The notes beneath the pieces are model-generated. The model had not been told where the DNA came from. It saw nothing but the letters and a program-made list of their open reading frames with translations, and searched no databases. From Hansschlegelia plantiphila (GTDB lineage: Bacteria; Pseudomonadota; Alphaproteobacteria; Rhizobiales; Methylopilaceae), in the NCBI RefSeq assembly GCF_027922265.1, contig NZ_BSFI01000008.1:574001-638000 (forward strand): DNA of 64,000 nt. Reading direction: 5' to 3'. Positions 30,185-39,441 of this stretch are shown here, piece by piece (position 1 is the first letter of the stretch; every line of letters begins with the position of its first letter). A program made the position numbers and the translations under genes.

Positions 30185-31996
30185 TCAGGTGCGTCGCGCC
30201 TTGGCGCCGTGCTTGAACGGCTTCGGCTGGCCGGCCGGACGCTCGGCGCGATCGTGGCGAGGCCGTTCGCGCTTCTCGCGCGGCTGCGCGGGCGCTGCAT
30301 AGGCGGGCTTGGCGTAAGGCGGCCGGGCGCGCGGGGCCGGGGCCCGGCGCTCGTCGCCGCCGGCGACGTCGAGGCGAGAGATCACGACGTCGCCCTTCTC
30401 GGCCCGGAGCGCGGAGGCTGCGAAACCCTCGGCGGCGTCAGCCGCGATCTCGACCTTGCTCTCGACATCGAAGATGCGGATGGCGCCGATCTCCTTGCGG
30501 GTGATCCCGCCACGGCGGCAGATCATCGGAAGCAGCCATTTGGGGTCGGCGTTCTGCTTGCGTCCGACCGCAAGGCGAAACCAGACGCTTGCGCCGAACG
30601 GTCCGCGACGCTCGGCGGGCTCGGCCGTCGAAGGCCCGGCGCGGTGGCCGGGCTCCGGGCGATCGCGGAACGACGTCGAGCGGTCGCCGGGGTCCGCGAC
30701 CTCTTCGGCCGCAGGAAGGCGCGCGCGGTGCAGGCGGGCGAGCGCCACGGCGATCTGCTCCTGCGAGCTCATGGCCATCAGGATGCGCGCGAGCGACAGA
30801 TCCTCGTCCGTCGCAGGTTCGGTGAGCGCCGGATCGCCGAGCAGACGCTGCTGATCGAGCGCGCGGATCTCGTCGGCGGTCGGCGGGCCGCTCCAGACCG
30901 GCACGACGCCGGCCTCCACCATCATCGTCTCTGCCTTGCGGCGACGCGAGGCGGGCACGAGCAACACGCTCACGCCCTTGCGTCCGGCGCGCCCGGTGCG
31001 ACCGCTGCGGTGCTGGAGAATCTCCGCATCGTGCGGCAGATCGGCGTGGATCACGAGGCCGAGGTTCGGCAGGTCGATGCCGCGCGCGGCGACGTCGGTC
31101 GCGACGCAGACCCGCGCCCGGCCGTCGCGCAGCGCCTGAAGCGCGCGGTTGCGCTCCGCCTGGCCGAGCTCCCCGGAGATCAGCACGGCGTCGAAGCCGC
31201 GCTCGGAAAGCGTCGCATGCAGACGGCGCACGGCTTCGCGGGTGGCGCAGAACACGATGGCGGCCGGCGCGTCCGCCTGGCGCAGCAGGTTTACGACGAC
31301 GTTGCCGATCTCGCGCGGATGAACGCGAACGGCGCGATGCTCGATGTCGGCGTGGCCGCCGGCATGGCCCGCCGCTTCCACGCGGGCGGCGTCGCGCTGG
31401 AAGCGCCGCGCGATCTGGACGATGGCCTCGGGCAGCGTCGCGGAGAACAGGAGGGTGCGGCGGCCGGCAGGCGTCGTTTCGAGGATGAATTCGAGCTCCT
31501 CACGGAAGCCAAGGTCGAGCATCTCGTCGGCCTCGTCGAGAACGACGGCCTTCAGCTCGGAGACGTCGAGCGCGCCGCGTTCGATATGGTCGCGCAGGCG
31601 GCCGGGCGTGCCGACGACGATATGCGCGCCGAGCTCGAGACGGCGCCGCTCGGCGCGGGGGTCCATGCCGCCGACGCAGGCGACCACGCGTCCCTGCGCC
31701 TTGGCGTAGAGCCAGACCAGTTCGCGCTCGACCTGAAGCGCGAGCTCCCGAGTCGGAGCGACGACCAGCGCGAGCGGCTTCGCGGCCTGCCCGAGACTTC
31801 CCGCGGCGTCGAGCAGCGTTTCGCCCAGCGCCAGTCCGTACGCCACGGTCTTGCCGGACCCGGTCTGCGCCGAGACGAGAAGGTCGCGCCCCGAGACCTC
31901 ACGGGCCAGCACCTGCTTCTGGACGGGAGTCAGGTCGTCATAGCCGCGCTCGGACAGAGCGCGCATAAGCGGGGACGGGGAGGACGGCAAGAGCAC
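30185..31996 (-). CDS. DEAD-box RNA helicase with DbpA RNA-binding domain
   Basis: 603 residues. All helicase motifs are present: Q motif YDDLTPVQKQV, motif I SAQTGSGKT, Ia PTRELALQVE, II VLDEADEML, III LFSATLP, V GARVCVATDVAARGID (core ATDVAARGID), VI HRSGRTGRAGR. After residue about 455 a DbpA-type RNA-binding domain reads LLPMICRRGGITRKEIGAIRIFD (core RRGGITRKEIGAI), and the protein ends in a basic Arg/Pro/Lys-rich tail. Likely role: rRNA or ribosome assembly and cold adaptation, as for DbpA/CsdA relatives. Confidence 0.95.
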   Translation of the reverse strand: MLLPSSPSPLMRALSERGYDDLTPVQKQVLAREVSGRDLLVSAQTGSGKTVAYGLALGETLLDAAGSLGQAAKPLALVVAPTRELALQVERELVWLYAKAQGRVVACVGGMDPRAERRRLELGAHIVVGTPGRLRDHIERGALDVSELKAVVLDEADEMLDLGFREELEFILETTPAGRRTLLFSATLPEAIVQIARRFQRDAARVEAAGHAGGHADIEHRAVRVHPREIGNVVVNLLRQADAPAAIVFCATREAVRRLHATLSERGFDAVLISGELGQAERNRALQALRDGRARVCVATDVAARGIDLPNLGLVIHADLPHDAEILQHRSGRTGRAGRKGVSVLLVPASRRRKAETMMVEAGVVPVWSGPPTADEIRALDQQRLLGDPALTEPATDEDLSLARILMAMSSQEQIAVALARLHRARLPAAEEVADPGDRSTSFRDRPEPGHRAGPSTAEPAERRGPFGASVWFRLAVGRKQNADPKWLLPMICRRGGITRKEIGAIRIFDVESKVEIAADAAEGFAASALRAEKGDVVISRLDVAGGDERRAPAPRARPPYAKPAYAAPAQPREKRERPRHDRAERPAGQPKPFKHGAKARRT

Positions 31997-32162
31997 GGGG
32001 GGTCTGCTTTCGATGAGCGCAAGGCGATAGGCAGGCGCGCGATGCGCCGGCTCAGCCGCGATCCAAAAAGGAAGTGCGGTGCCTCATACGCTCTTTTGCC
32101 CGCAGAAGCCATGGAGGCTTGCGCCGGGCTGACCCTTGAATAATGGCTGCGCCGCCATCGAG

Positions 32163-32762
32163 TCAGCGCGGCGTCTCGAGAAGCCACGTCAGATGAGAGC
32201 GCACCGCCGGCCATTCCGAGGGGATGATGCTGTAAACGCAGGTGTCGCGGATCGTGCCGTCCTTCGCGCGCTGGTGGTTTCGGAGCACTCCGTCCAGTCT
32301 CGCTCCCAGCCGCTCGATCGCGCGCCGGCTCTGCTGGTTGAGAAAATGCGTGCGGAACTCGACGGCCAGGCAGCCGAGGTCGTCGAAGGCGCGCGCGAGC
32401 AGCAGCAGCTTGGCCTCGGTGTTGAGACCGGTCCGCTGGACGCTGCGCGCGTACCACGTCGAGCCGATCTCGACGCGGGGGCCCGCGACGTCGATGTGCA
32501 TGTAGGTCGTCATGCCGACGATCCGGCCGCTCGGTCGTTCGATCACCGTAAAGGGCAGCATCGAGCGGTCGGCCTGCAGAGCAAGACGACGCGCGATCTC
32601 GCGCTCCATATCCTCGGGCTTTGGAGCGCTCGCGTACCAGAGCCGCCAGAGCTCGCCGTCACGCACCGCCTCGCACAGCCCGGCATGATGCTCCTGGGAC
32701 AGCGGAGCGAGTTCGACAAGGCGGCCAGTCAACGTGACCGGGGCGATCGGCGTTCCGGTCAT
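32163..32762 (-). CDS. GNAT-family N-acetyltransferase (RimJ/RimL-like)
   Basis: 199 residues. The Acetyltransf_3-type fold is shown by VTLTGRLVELAPLSQEHHAGL at the N-terminus (core GRLVELAPLSQEH), GRIVGMTTYMHID, EIGSTWYARSVQRTGLNTEAKLLLL (core STWYARSVQRTGLNTEAK) and VEFRTHFLNQQSRRAIERLGA. These proteins acetylate amines or protein N-termini; this group resembles uncharacterised YjgM/RimL relatives. No neighbour suggests a substrate. Confidence 0.87.
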   Translation of the reverse strand: MTGTPIAPVTLTGRLVELAPLSQEHHAGLCEAVRDGELWRLWYASAPKPEDMEREIARRLALQADRSMLPFTVIERPSGRIVGMTTYMHIDVAGPRVEIGSTWYARSVQRTGLNTEAKLLLLARAFDDLGCLAVEFRTHFLNQQSRRAIERLGARLDGVLRNHQRAKDGTIRDTCVYSIIPSEWPAVRSHLTWLLETPR

Positions 32763-32949
32763 CGGGCGAGCCTGCCGCCGGGGATCGTGTCGGAGCGCCG
32801 GAGCACGGGGCGGAGGCGGCGTCGAATGCTGATCTGCGGAAACACGTATTGTTCCATCTCGCGGTCACGGTCTTGAACGCCTACCCAAAGACCTGGCCGC
32901 ACGCCAGCAGCGGGATGGACGTCTCATTCCAATTGTGAGGCTCGAGGAG

Positions 32950-33768
32950 TCATCCCGCCGGGACGCGATCGACCTCGTATGTCCACACCCTGAACGACGT
33001 CAGCGTGTGGGGGCCGAAGGAGTTGATGAGCGGAACGTCGGCGGCGTCACGCCCGCGGGCGACGACGATCCTGCCGATCCGAGGAATGTTGTTGCGGGGA
33101 TCGAAGGTGCGCCATGCGCCTCCGACGAAAACTTCAATCCAGGCGCTGAAGTCCATCGGATCGACGACGGGAACCCCGATGTCGCCAAGGTGGCCGTTGA
33201 CGTAGCGGGCGGGGATGTTGAGGCAGCGGCAGAGCGCCACCGCCAGATGCGCGAAGTCGCGGCAGACTCCGATGCGTTCGTTGAAGGCGTCGAATGCGGT
33301 GCGGGTCGAGCGCGCCTGCTGGTAGTCGAAGGTGATGTGAGCGTGGACGAAGTCGCATATCGCCTGGACGCGGCCCCAGCCGGGCGCCAGATGGCCGAAC
33401 AGGTCCCATGCGGCCTGGCTCAGCCGGTCGGTCTCGCAGTAGCGGCTGCCCATGAGGTAGACGAGCGTGTCGTCCGGAAGGTCGGCGACCGGCCATTCCT
33501 CGGCGTCGGGGAGCGCGACGTCCGGCAGGCCGTCGTCCTCGATCGTGGCGTCGCCCCACAGCTTGAAGTCGCCGGCCGGGACCACCAGGCGGCGGCAGCG
33601 GTTGCCGAACAGGTCGCGGTAGGTCGTCGTGGGTGTGATCGGGGTGGTGAAGACCTTCTCGGGATCGCGGATGTCGGCCATCCGGTCGTCATGCACCGAG
33701 AGCAGGCACACGATCGGCGTCGGGGCCTGGCAGTGCAGCGCGATCTCATAGCCGTAGCGGATCAGCAT
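32950..33768 (-). CDS. transglutaminase-like family protein, catalytic His replaced by Ser
   Basis: 272 residues from ATG 33768 (MLIRYGYEIALHC). An N-terminal beta-sandwich domain (about 1-100) precedes the transglutaminase/protease-like core. The nucleophile Cys169 is in RIGVCRDFAHLAVALCR. The position where many relatives have His (DFHAW) reads MDFSAWIEV, with Ser208, and the third-residue Asp is FDPRN (Asp223). Loss of His would argue against normal amidase/transglutaminase chemistry, although serine at this site occurs in a subgroup as far as I recall. Cytoplasmic by sequence. An upstream ATG at 33810 seems less likely. Confidence 0.85.
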   Translation of the reverse strand: MLIRYGYEIALHCQAPTPIVCLLSVHDDRMADIRDPEKVFTTPITPTTTYRDLFGNRCRRLVVPAGDFKLWGDATIEDDGLPDVALPDAEEWPVADLPDDTLVYLMGSRYCETDRLSQAAWDLFGHLAPGWGRVQAICDFVHAHITFDYQQARSTRTAFDAFNERIGVCRDFAHLAVALCRCLNIPARYVNGHLGDIGVPVVDPMDFSAWIEVFVGGAWRTFDPRNNIPRIGRIVVARGRDAADVPLINSFGPHTLTSFRVWTYEVDRVPAG

Positions 33769-33895
33769 ATTGGCGCTTCCAGGCGATGCGCATCTGGGGC
33801 TGAAAATCACCCCCGACGGCGCATGTTGGCCGGAAGTCCGTTGATCCTATACGCTTTTGCGGCCGCGGGTTCCTGGAAACCGCGCAAATAGGACC

Positions 33896-34594
33896 TCAGC
33901 CCGCGATCTTCGCCTTGCTCCGCGGCGCGGTCTTCAATCTTTCGACCAGAGCAAGGTTCGCCTGAACCTTGTCGTCGGCCCTTGGGCTCGCGGCCGCAAG
34001 GCGAAGCGTGGCTTCGGCCTTCGCAAGGTCGCGGTTCAGCGCATAGGACAGGCCGAGGTTGGACAGGATCGCCGGGTCGCCCGGCGCGATCTTGAGAGCC
34101 GCTTCGTAATAGCCGCGGGCTTCTTCGCTGCGGCCGAGCTGGTCGAGGATCGCTCCCTGGGCGTTCAAGACGCGCCAGTCCGGCGCGTCGGGAGTGTGGG
34201 CGCGCTCGAGCACGGCGAGCGCGTCATCGTAGCGGCCGACGTCGGCGAGCGCCCGGCCATAGGCGCCAAGGATCTGCTTCTGCTTCGGATTCTTGATGCT
34301 GGCGGCTTCGAGCACCGCAAGCGCCTGCGCCCGCTGCCCGAGCGCCCGAAGCGCGAGGCCGTAGCCGTAGCCGGCCGCGGCGTCGGACGGGTTCTTCTGA
34401 TAGGCCTCGCCGTAGGACGCCGCGAGTTCGCGCCAGCGCGCCTCTCGCTGTTCCGGCGTCACGACCTCGCGGGTCGCGCTCGTCTTCATGATCGAGCCGG
34501 TGACCTCGCGATCGGCGTTGCAGCCTGCGAGCAGGCCCGTGAGCGCCGCCGCGGCGGCGAGCCTGAAGACGACCGAAGAGACGCTGACCGACAT
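33896..34594 (-). CDS. TPR-repeat lipoprotein, TadD-like
   Basis: 232 residues from ATG 34594. A lipoprotein signal ends in LLAGC (lipid-modified Cys25), followed by NADREVTGSI, typical of rhizobial TadD-like proteins. At least four tetratricopeptide repeats span about residues 60-210, e.g. GLALRALGQRAQALAVLEAA and AAKIAPGDPAILSNLGLSYAL-like (here LKIAPGDPAILSNLGLSYAL). TadD is a lipoprotein of tad pilus systems, but no other tad gene is in the window. It may be an orphan pilotin/assembly protein or a general TPR lipoprotein. Confidence 0.82.
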   Translation of the reverse strand: MSVSVSSVVFRLAAAAALTGLLAGCNADREVTGSIMKTSATREVVTPEQREARWRELAASYGEAYQKNPSDAAAGYGYGLALRALGQRAQALAVLEAASIKNPKQKQILGAYGRALADVGRYDDALAVLERAHTPDAPDWRVLNAQGAILDQLGRSEEARGYYEAALKIAPGDPAILSNLGLSYALNRDLAKAEATLRLAAASPRADDKVQANLALVERLKTAPRSKAKIAG

Positions 34595-34730
34595 GAGGGA
34601 GGCCCCTGCGCCCGTCAAAAACTGTCGGGCGGCGCTGGCCAATCGTAATGATCGGTTAACCTTAAAAGCGAGTTAACGCCGGGGTAACTTCGGGTTAATC
34701 GGGCGACCGGATCGTCGTCATATCCGGCGC

Positions 34731-36506
34731 ATGACGTTTACGGAGCGGCCGATGCGACGATCGATCCGCCTGGTCGCGCCGCTGTTCGTGGCGTGGTTCG
34801 CGTTCGGGACTGTCGCGCAGGAGGCGCGCCAGTCCTCCGACGCGTTCGCGCCGGAGATCGCGACCGGCCTCAAGCCGAAGCCTCTCGCCCGCGCCAGGAA
34901 CTGGATGGTCGCGGCCGCGAATCCGCACGCCGCTCGGGCGGCGGCCGAAATGCTGCGGGCGGGCGGCAGCGCGGTCGACGCCGCAATCGCGGCGCAGCTG
35001 GTGCTCGGGCTTGTCGAGCCGCAGTCCTCCGGCCTCGGCGGCGGCGCCTTCCTCGTGCACTGGAGCGCCGCAACAAAGGGGCTGACGACATTCGACGGCC
35101 GCGAGACCGCGCCGGGGGCGGCGACGCCTGCGCTGTTCCAGGACGAGCATGGCGAGCCGCTCGGCTTCATGAACGCGGTGCTGGGCGGCCGTTCGGTCGG
35201 GACGCCGGGCACGCCGCGGCTGCTGGAGGCCGCCCACCGCCGGTTCGGCAGACTGCCCTGGGCCACGCTCTTCGGCCCGGCTCTGGATCTGAGCGAGAAC
35301 GGCTTCGAGGTTTCCCCGCGGCTCGCAGCCCAGATCGCGGCCGACGCGGGGCGCCTTTCGCGCGACCCGGCGGCGAGCGCCTACTTCCTGCCCGGCGGCG
35401 CGCCGCTGAAGGCGGGCGATCGCCTGAAGAATCCGGCCTACGCCGAGACGCTGAAGGCCCTGCGCGACGGCGGGGCCGCGGCGTTCTATGCGGGGCCGAT
35501 CGCCGACGACATCGTCGCCGCCGTCCGCGGCGCGCGGAATCCAGGCCTGCTCTCGGCCGCAGACCTCGCCTCCTACACCGCGATCGAGCGGCCGGCGGTG
35601 TGTGGCGGCTACCGCGTCTACGACGTCTGCGGGATGGGGCCGCCCTCCTCGGGGGGGATCGCGGTGGCGCAGATCCTCGGGATGCTGGAGCCGAGCGACC
35701 TCAAGGCCCTCGGGCCGCAGAACCTGCAGGCGTGGCGGCTCATCGGCGACGCCTCGCGGCTCGCCTTCGCCGACCGCGAGCTTTATGTCGCCGATCCTGC
35801 GTTCCTGCACCAGCCGACCACAGGCCTCGTCGCCCGCGACTATCTCGCCGACCGCGCGAAACTGCTGACGGGCGACCGGGCGCTCGAAACGGCGGAGCCC
35901 GGCCGCCCAAAATTCTCGCATGGCGAACGGCTCGCGCCCGACCGCGCGATCGAGCTGCCGGGCACCAGCCACCTGTCGATCGTCGACGCCGAGGGAGACG
36001 CGGTCTCGATGACGACCACCGTCGAGGCGGCGTTCGGCTCCCGGCTGATGGTCCGCGGCTTCATGCTGAACAACGAGCTCACCGACTTCGCCTTCCGGCC
36101 GGAGAGGGACGGCGCCCTGGTCGCGAACCGCGTCGAACCCGGCAAGCGCCCGCGCTCCGCGATGTCGCCGACCATCGTCCTGAAGGACGGACGGCCCGCG
36201 CTGGTGGTGGGCTCGCCGGGCGGCAGTCAGATCATCGGCTTCGTCGTCAAGGCGCTGGTCGCCCACCTCGACTGGGGCATGGACGTCGCCCAGGCGGTCG
36301 CGCTTCCGAACATGCTCAACCGTTACGGTCCGTTCGAACTCGAACGCGGCACGCCCGCGGAAGCGTTTTCCGGCCCGCTCCGCGCGCTTGGCTACCCGAC
36401 CGTCTCGGCCGACCTCACCTCGGGGCTGCAGGCGGTCGCGATCGGCCCGGAGGGGCTGACGGGCGGGGTGGATCCGCGCCGGGAGGGGGTTGCGATCGGG
36501 GAGTGA
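34731..36506 (+). CDS. ggt: gamma-glutamyltransferase (glutathione hydrolase), periplasmic
   Basis: 591 residues from ATG 34731 (alternative ATG 34752). A signal-like hydrophobic segment (LVAPLFVAWFAFGTVAQ) targets the periplasm. The Ntn-hydrolase is autocleaved before the nucleophile threonine in GTSHLSIVD (Thr412 from the first start). Conserved substrate loops are SSGLGGGAFLVHW, GPPSSGGIAVAQIL and VGSPGGSQII. It hydrolyses or transfers the gamma-glutamyl group of glutathione and related peptides. Converges on the TIGR02302 gene over a 77-base gap containing an inverted repeat. Confidence 0.95.
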   Translation: MTFTERPMRRSIRLVAPLFVAWFAFGTVAQEARQSSDAFAPEIATGLKPKPLARARNWMVAAANPHAARAAAEMLRAGGSAVDAAIAAQLVLGLVEPQSSGLGGGAFLVHWSAATKGLTTFDGRETAPGAATPALFQDEHGEPLGFMNAVLGGRSVGTPGTPRLLEAAHRRFGRLPWATLFGPALDLSENGFEVSPRLAAQIAADAGRLSRDPAASAYFLPGGAPLKAGDRLKNPAYAETLKALRDGGAAAFYAGPIADDIVAAVRGARNPGLLSAADLASYTAIERPAVCGGYRVYDVCGMGPPSSGGIAVAQILGMLEPSDLKALGPQNLQAWRLIGDASRLAFADRELYVADPAFLHQPTTGLVARDYLADRAKLLTGDRALETAEPGRPKFSHGERLAPDRAIELPGTSHLSIVDAEGDAVSMTTTVEAAFGSRLMVRGFMLNNELTDFAFRPERDGALVANRVEPGKRPRSAMSPTIVLKDGRPALVVGSPGGSQIIGFVVKALVAHLDWGMDVAQAVALPNMLNRYGPFELERGTPAEAFSGPLRALGYPTVSADLTSGLQAVAIGPEGLTGGVDPRREGVAIGE

Positions 36507-36512
36507 CGGAGG

Positions 36513-36589
36513 CCGTCATCCCGGGCGGATCGGCGAACGGTCCCGGCGTCGCGCGTCGCCTCGGCCGGCATGGCGCCTGGGGATCACGG
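36513..36589. repeat. imperfect intergenic inverted repeat
   Basis: CCGTCATCCCGGGCG (36513-36527) is nearly complementary to CGCCTGGGGATCACGG (36574-36589). It fills the space between convergent ggt and the TIGR02302 gene and includes the latter's stop codon. It resembles the elements at 18132 and 47471 in layout. Confidence 0.45.
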
Positions 36590-39307
36590 CGTCAGCAGGC
36601 GTTCCAGATAGTCGATCTCTTCGCGCGAACGGTCCGAGTCTCCGAGGCGGCGGCGGAGCTCGTCGAGCACCTGGCGGGCGCGCTGGGCGTCGATCTCGCC
36701 GGGCACCTTGGTCGCGTTGCCGTCGCTCTCGCGGCGGCGCGACGGGCGGCCGAGCGGGTCGTCGTCGCGGCCGTCCTCGCCGTTCTGCGCGCCCTGTTCT
36801 CCCTGCTGACCCTTCTGGCCGGGCTTGCCCTTGCCCTGCATCTGCTCGGCCATCGCCTGCGCGCCCTTGCGCAGGTTCTCAAGCGCCTTCTGCTGCTGGT
36901 CGAGCGCGTCGCCGGTTTCCCCCTGCCCCAGCGCGCCCTTGGCCTCGCCCATGCTCTCGCCGGCGTCGCCGAGCGCCTCCTCGCCTGACCGCCCGTCTTT
37001 CGCCGCCTGACCCGCTTGCCCCGGCTGTTCGCCTTCGCCCTGCTCGCCTTGCTGCTCACCCTTCGGGCCGGGCTGTCCGCCCTTCTTCTGACCCTGACGC
37101 TGGCCCGGCTCCTTGCCCTGCTGGCCCTGCCCTTCCTGCATCTGCTTCATCAGCTGATCGAGCTTGTCGCGCAGCGCCTGCTGCTGCTGGGCGAGATCCT
37201 TCATCGCCTGCTCGCCCTCGGTCTGCCGCCCTTGCTCGCTCTTCCCTCGCTGGTTGCGCTCGACGCGGTCGTTCTGGCGATACTGCTGAAACGTCTTGTC
37301 GCGCAGCTTGCTCTGCTCGCGGATCATGTCCTGCAGCTTGTTCATCTGCTCGGCCTTCGCCTGCGCGTCCGGATCGGCCTGCTGGCGCTGGGCGTTCTGC
37401 AGGTTGTCGAGCATCTTGCGGAGGTCGGCGAGCGCCTGCTGGGCGGCGTCGCGGGAGCCCTGCTTGGCGAGCTTCTCCATGCGGTCGACCATGTCGCGCA
37501 GGTCCTGCGGGTGGACCTCCCGCGCGCCGTTCTGGCCCTGCTGGGGCGGCTGACCCTGGTTCTGCTTCTGGGCCTGCTGCGCCATTTCCTGCATGAACTT
37601 CTCCAGCGCCGCCCGCAGGTCCTGCGTCAGCTTCTGGATCTCCTGTTCCGACGCCCCGTTCTCGAGCGCCTTGCGCAACGCCTGCTCGGCGGCGCGCAGG
37701 TTGCGCTCGGCCTCGGGCAGATCGCCGTCTTCGATGCGGAGCGCGATCTCCCAGAGATAGTCGGCCGCGCCGCGCAGTTCGTCGTCGCTGACCGCGTTCT
37801 CCAGCCGGCGATAGGCGGTGGTCAGGCCGAGATAGATTCCGGCCTGCGGCGTGAACTCTTCCGGATAGGCGGTGAGCGCGCGCAAAGCCTGAAGCACCCG
37901 GGGCTTGGCGTTGGCGTCCATTGCGAGGATGCGGCGCTGCTCGACGAGCGCCCTGGCGAGCGGCTTGGTGAAGCTGCGGGCGGGAAGCCGGATGTCGCGC
38001 GGCGCGCTCGCCCCCTCCTGCCCCGCCTCGTCGCGGACGGTCAGCGTCATCGTCGCCCAGGCGCCGGCGAAGGGGTGCTCCATCGTGTCGAGGGCGGTGT
38101 CCGCCTTGCCTTCGCGCGCCTTGGCTTTGGGGAGCGCGAGCGCAAGCTTCGGCGCCTCGTAGAGCGGGCGCTTCGCGGCGGGAGCCGCTGCTTCGGCCGT
38201 CGCGGGTTTGGGCGGCGCGTCCCCGGGCGGCGGCTTCAGCACGAAGCGGGCCTCCGCCGAAGCGATCCCGTAATCGTCCTTGACCTCGTAGGCGATGGTC
38301 GTCGTGCCGCGCGCGTTCGGCTGCGGCTCGCCGGACAGCCTGATCGAGGGCGGCTCGTCCGGGATGGCCGAGAAGCGCCACATGCGCTCCGGGGCCCCGG
38401 CCGCCGCGATTCTGAGCTCGGCGTCGCCGGTCAGCTTGAAACGGCGCTCGATGAGGCCTTCGGGCGCCTTGCCCGGCGTCTCCTCCGGCGCCGCCGCTCC
38501 GGTCGCCGTGATCTCGACCGAACCTCCGGAACCGCGCACGACGACGACCGAGCCGATCGGCGCGCGCAGGATTTCGGGCGTGTTGTCCGGAACGGCGGCC
38601 GCGGGCTGGTCCGCAGGGCGGGCGCCGGGGCGGGCGGTCAGGAAGATCGGCGGACGGCCGGTATAGGCGGGCGGCGCCACCCAGGCGTCGACGCGGGCGG
38701 GCACGACTTCGGCGGCCGGCGTCGTCCAGTCGAAGGCGGCGCGAACGCGGTCGCCGCGGTCGGCGCCGGCGAAGACGAAGGCCGCGACCGCGACGAGGCC
38801 GAGCAGGAAACGCAGCGCATAGGGATCGCGCACCGCCAGCCGCGGGGCCGGCGCGCCAGCGCGCAGGCGCTTGGCGTCGTCGCCGATGCGGGCGCGGTGC
38901 GCCCGCCAGAGCGCGCGGGTGAGCGGGTCTTCGGTCGTCGCCGAAAGCCTGTCGTCGAGGCTGGTCGCCGGCCTGTGCGCAAGCCCGCTCTCGCGGTCGA
39001 CGCGGGCGAGCGCGGTCCGGCGATCCGGCGCGGCGAGGCGCAGGAGCGGCGCCAGCGCGGCCAGAAAGGCGAGCGCGAACAGCGCGACGCCGGCCATGCG
39101 GCCCAATGGATGAAGCGCGTCCCACAGCCCGAACCATGACGCCGCGAGGAACAGCACGACCACGCCGAGCGCCGCCGCGAGCCAGGGCCATGCGCCTTCC
39201 CAGACGAGCGCCAACCGCGCCTTGGCGACGATCGCGTCGATCAGGGGCCCGCGGGCGCCGTTCGGATCGTCGGGTGCAGTGCTCTTCAAACGCCGGTCTC
39301 CGGCCAT
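36584..39307 (-). CDS. TIGR02302/DUF4175 family protein
   Basis: 907 residues. Two N-terminal transmembrane helices (around WPWLAAALGVVVLFLAASWF and MAGVALFALAFLAALAPLL) and a third near FLLGLVAVAAFVFAGA are followed by a large, probably periplasmic region. Residues about 560-860 are extremely Gln/Gly/Glu-rich with repeats such as QQGKEPGQRQGQKKGG and predicted coiled coil. This is the alphaproteobacterial TIGR02302 family, always near lysA/argH, function unknown. The C-terminal end is an ordinary helical segment (RARQVLDELRRRLGDSDRS). Confidence 0.9.
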   Translation of the reverse strand: MAGDRRLKSTAPDDPNGARGPLIDAIVAKARLALVWEGAWPWLAAALGVVVLFLAASWFGLWDALHPLGRMAGVALFALAFLAALAPLLRLAAPDRRTALARVDRESGLAHRPATSLDDRLSATTEDPLTRALWRAHRARIGDDAKRLRAGAPAPRLAVRDPYALRFLLGLVAVAAFVFAGADRGDRVRAAFDWTTPAAEVVPARVDAWVAPPAYTGRPPIFLTARPGARPADQPAAAVPDNTPEILRAPIGSVVVVRGSGGSVEITATGAAAPEETPGKAPEGLIERRFKLTGDAELRIAAAGAPERMWRFSAIPDEPPSIRLSGEPQPNARGTTTIAYEVKDDYGIASAEARFVLKPPPGDAPPKPATAEAAAPAAKRPLYEAPKLALALPKAKAREGKADTALDTMEHPFAGAWATMTLTVRDEAGQEGASAPRDIRLPARSFTKPLARALVEQRRILAMDANAKPRVLQALRALTAYPEEFTPQAGIYLGLTTAYRRLENAVSDDELRGAADYLWEIALRIEDGDLPEAERNLRAAEQALRKALENGASEQEIQKLTQDLRAALEKFMQEMAQQAQKQNQGQPPQQGQNGAREVHPQDLRDMVDRMEKLAKQGSRDAAQQALADLRKMLDNLQNAQRQQADPDAQAKAEQMNKLQDMIREQSKLRDKTFQQYRQNDRVERNQRGKSEQGRQTEGEQAMKDLAQQQQALRDKLDQLMKQMQEGQGQQGKEPGQRQGQKKGGQPGPKGEQQGEQGEGEQPGQAGQAAKDGRSGEEALGDAGESMGEAKGALGQGETGDALDQQQKALENLRKGAQAMAEQMQGKGKPGQKGQQGEQGAQNGEDGRDDDPLGRPSRRRESDGNATKVPGEIDAQRARQVLDELRRRLGDSDRSREEIDYLERLLTP

Positions 39308-39441
39308 CGGCCGATGGGAGATACGGGCGCGATGGTATCATGGACCGTCCGGGGGGCCACCCCGCGCGCCGGGCGTCACCGTAGGGTGATGAGCCGCCGC
39401 CTAGACGACCCCTCCCTCGAGAGGAGGCGAGAGAGAGAGCT

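Noticed and set aside
36584..38000. Gln/Gly-rich repeats of the TIGR02302 gene as a tandem-repeat array
   Set aside because: They are degenerate low-complexity coding sequence typical of this family rather than a regular DNA repeat or CRISPR.
37016..39139. Leu-rich 707-codon frame antisense to the TIGR02302 gene
   Set aside because: The Leu-rich look comes from reading the Gln/Glu-rich repeats backwards; it is not membrane protein evidence.
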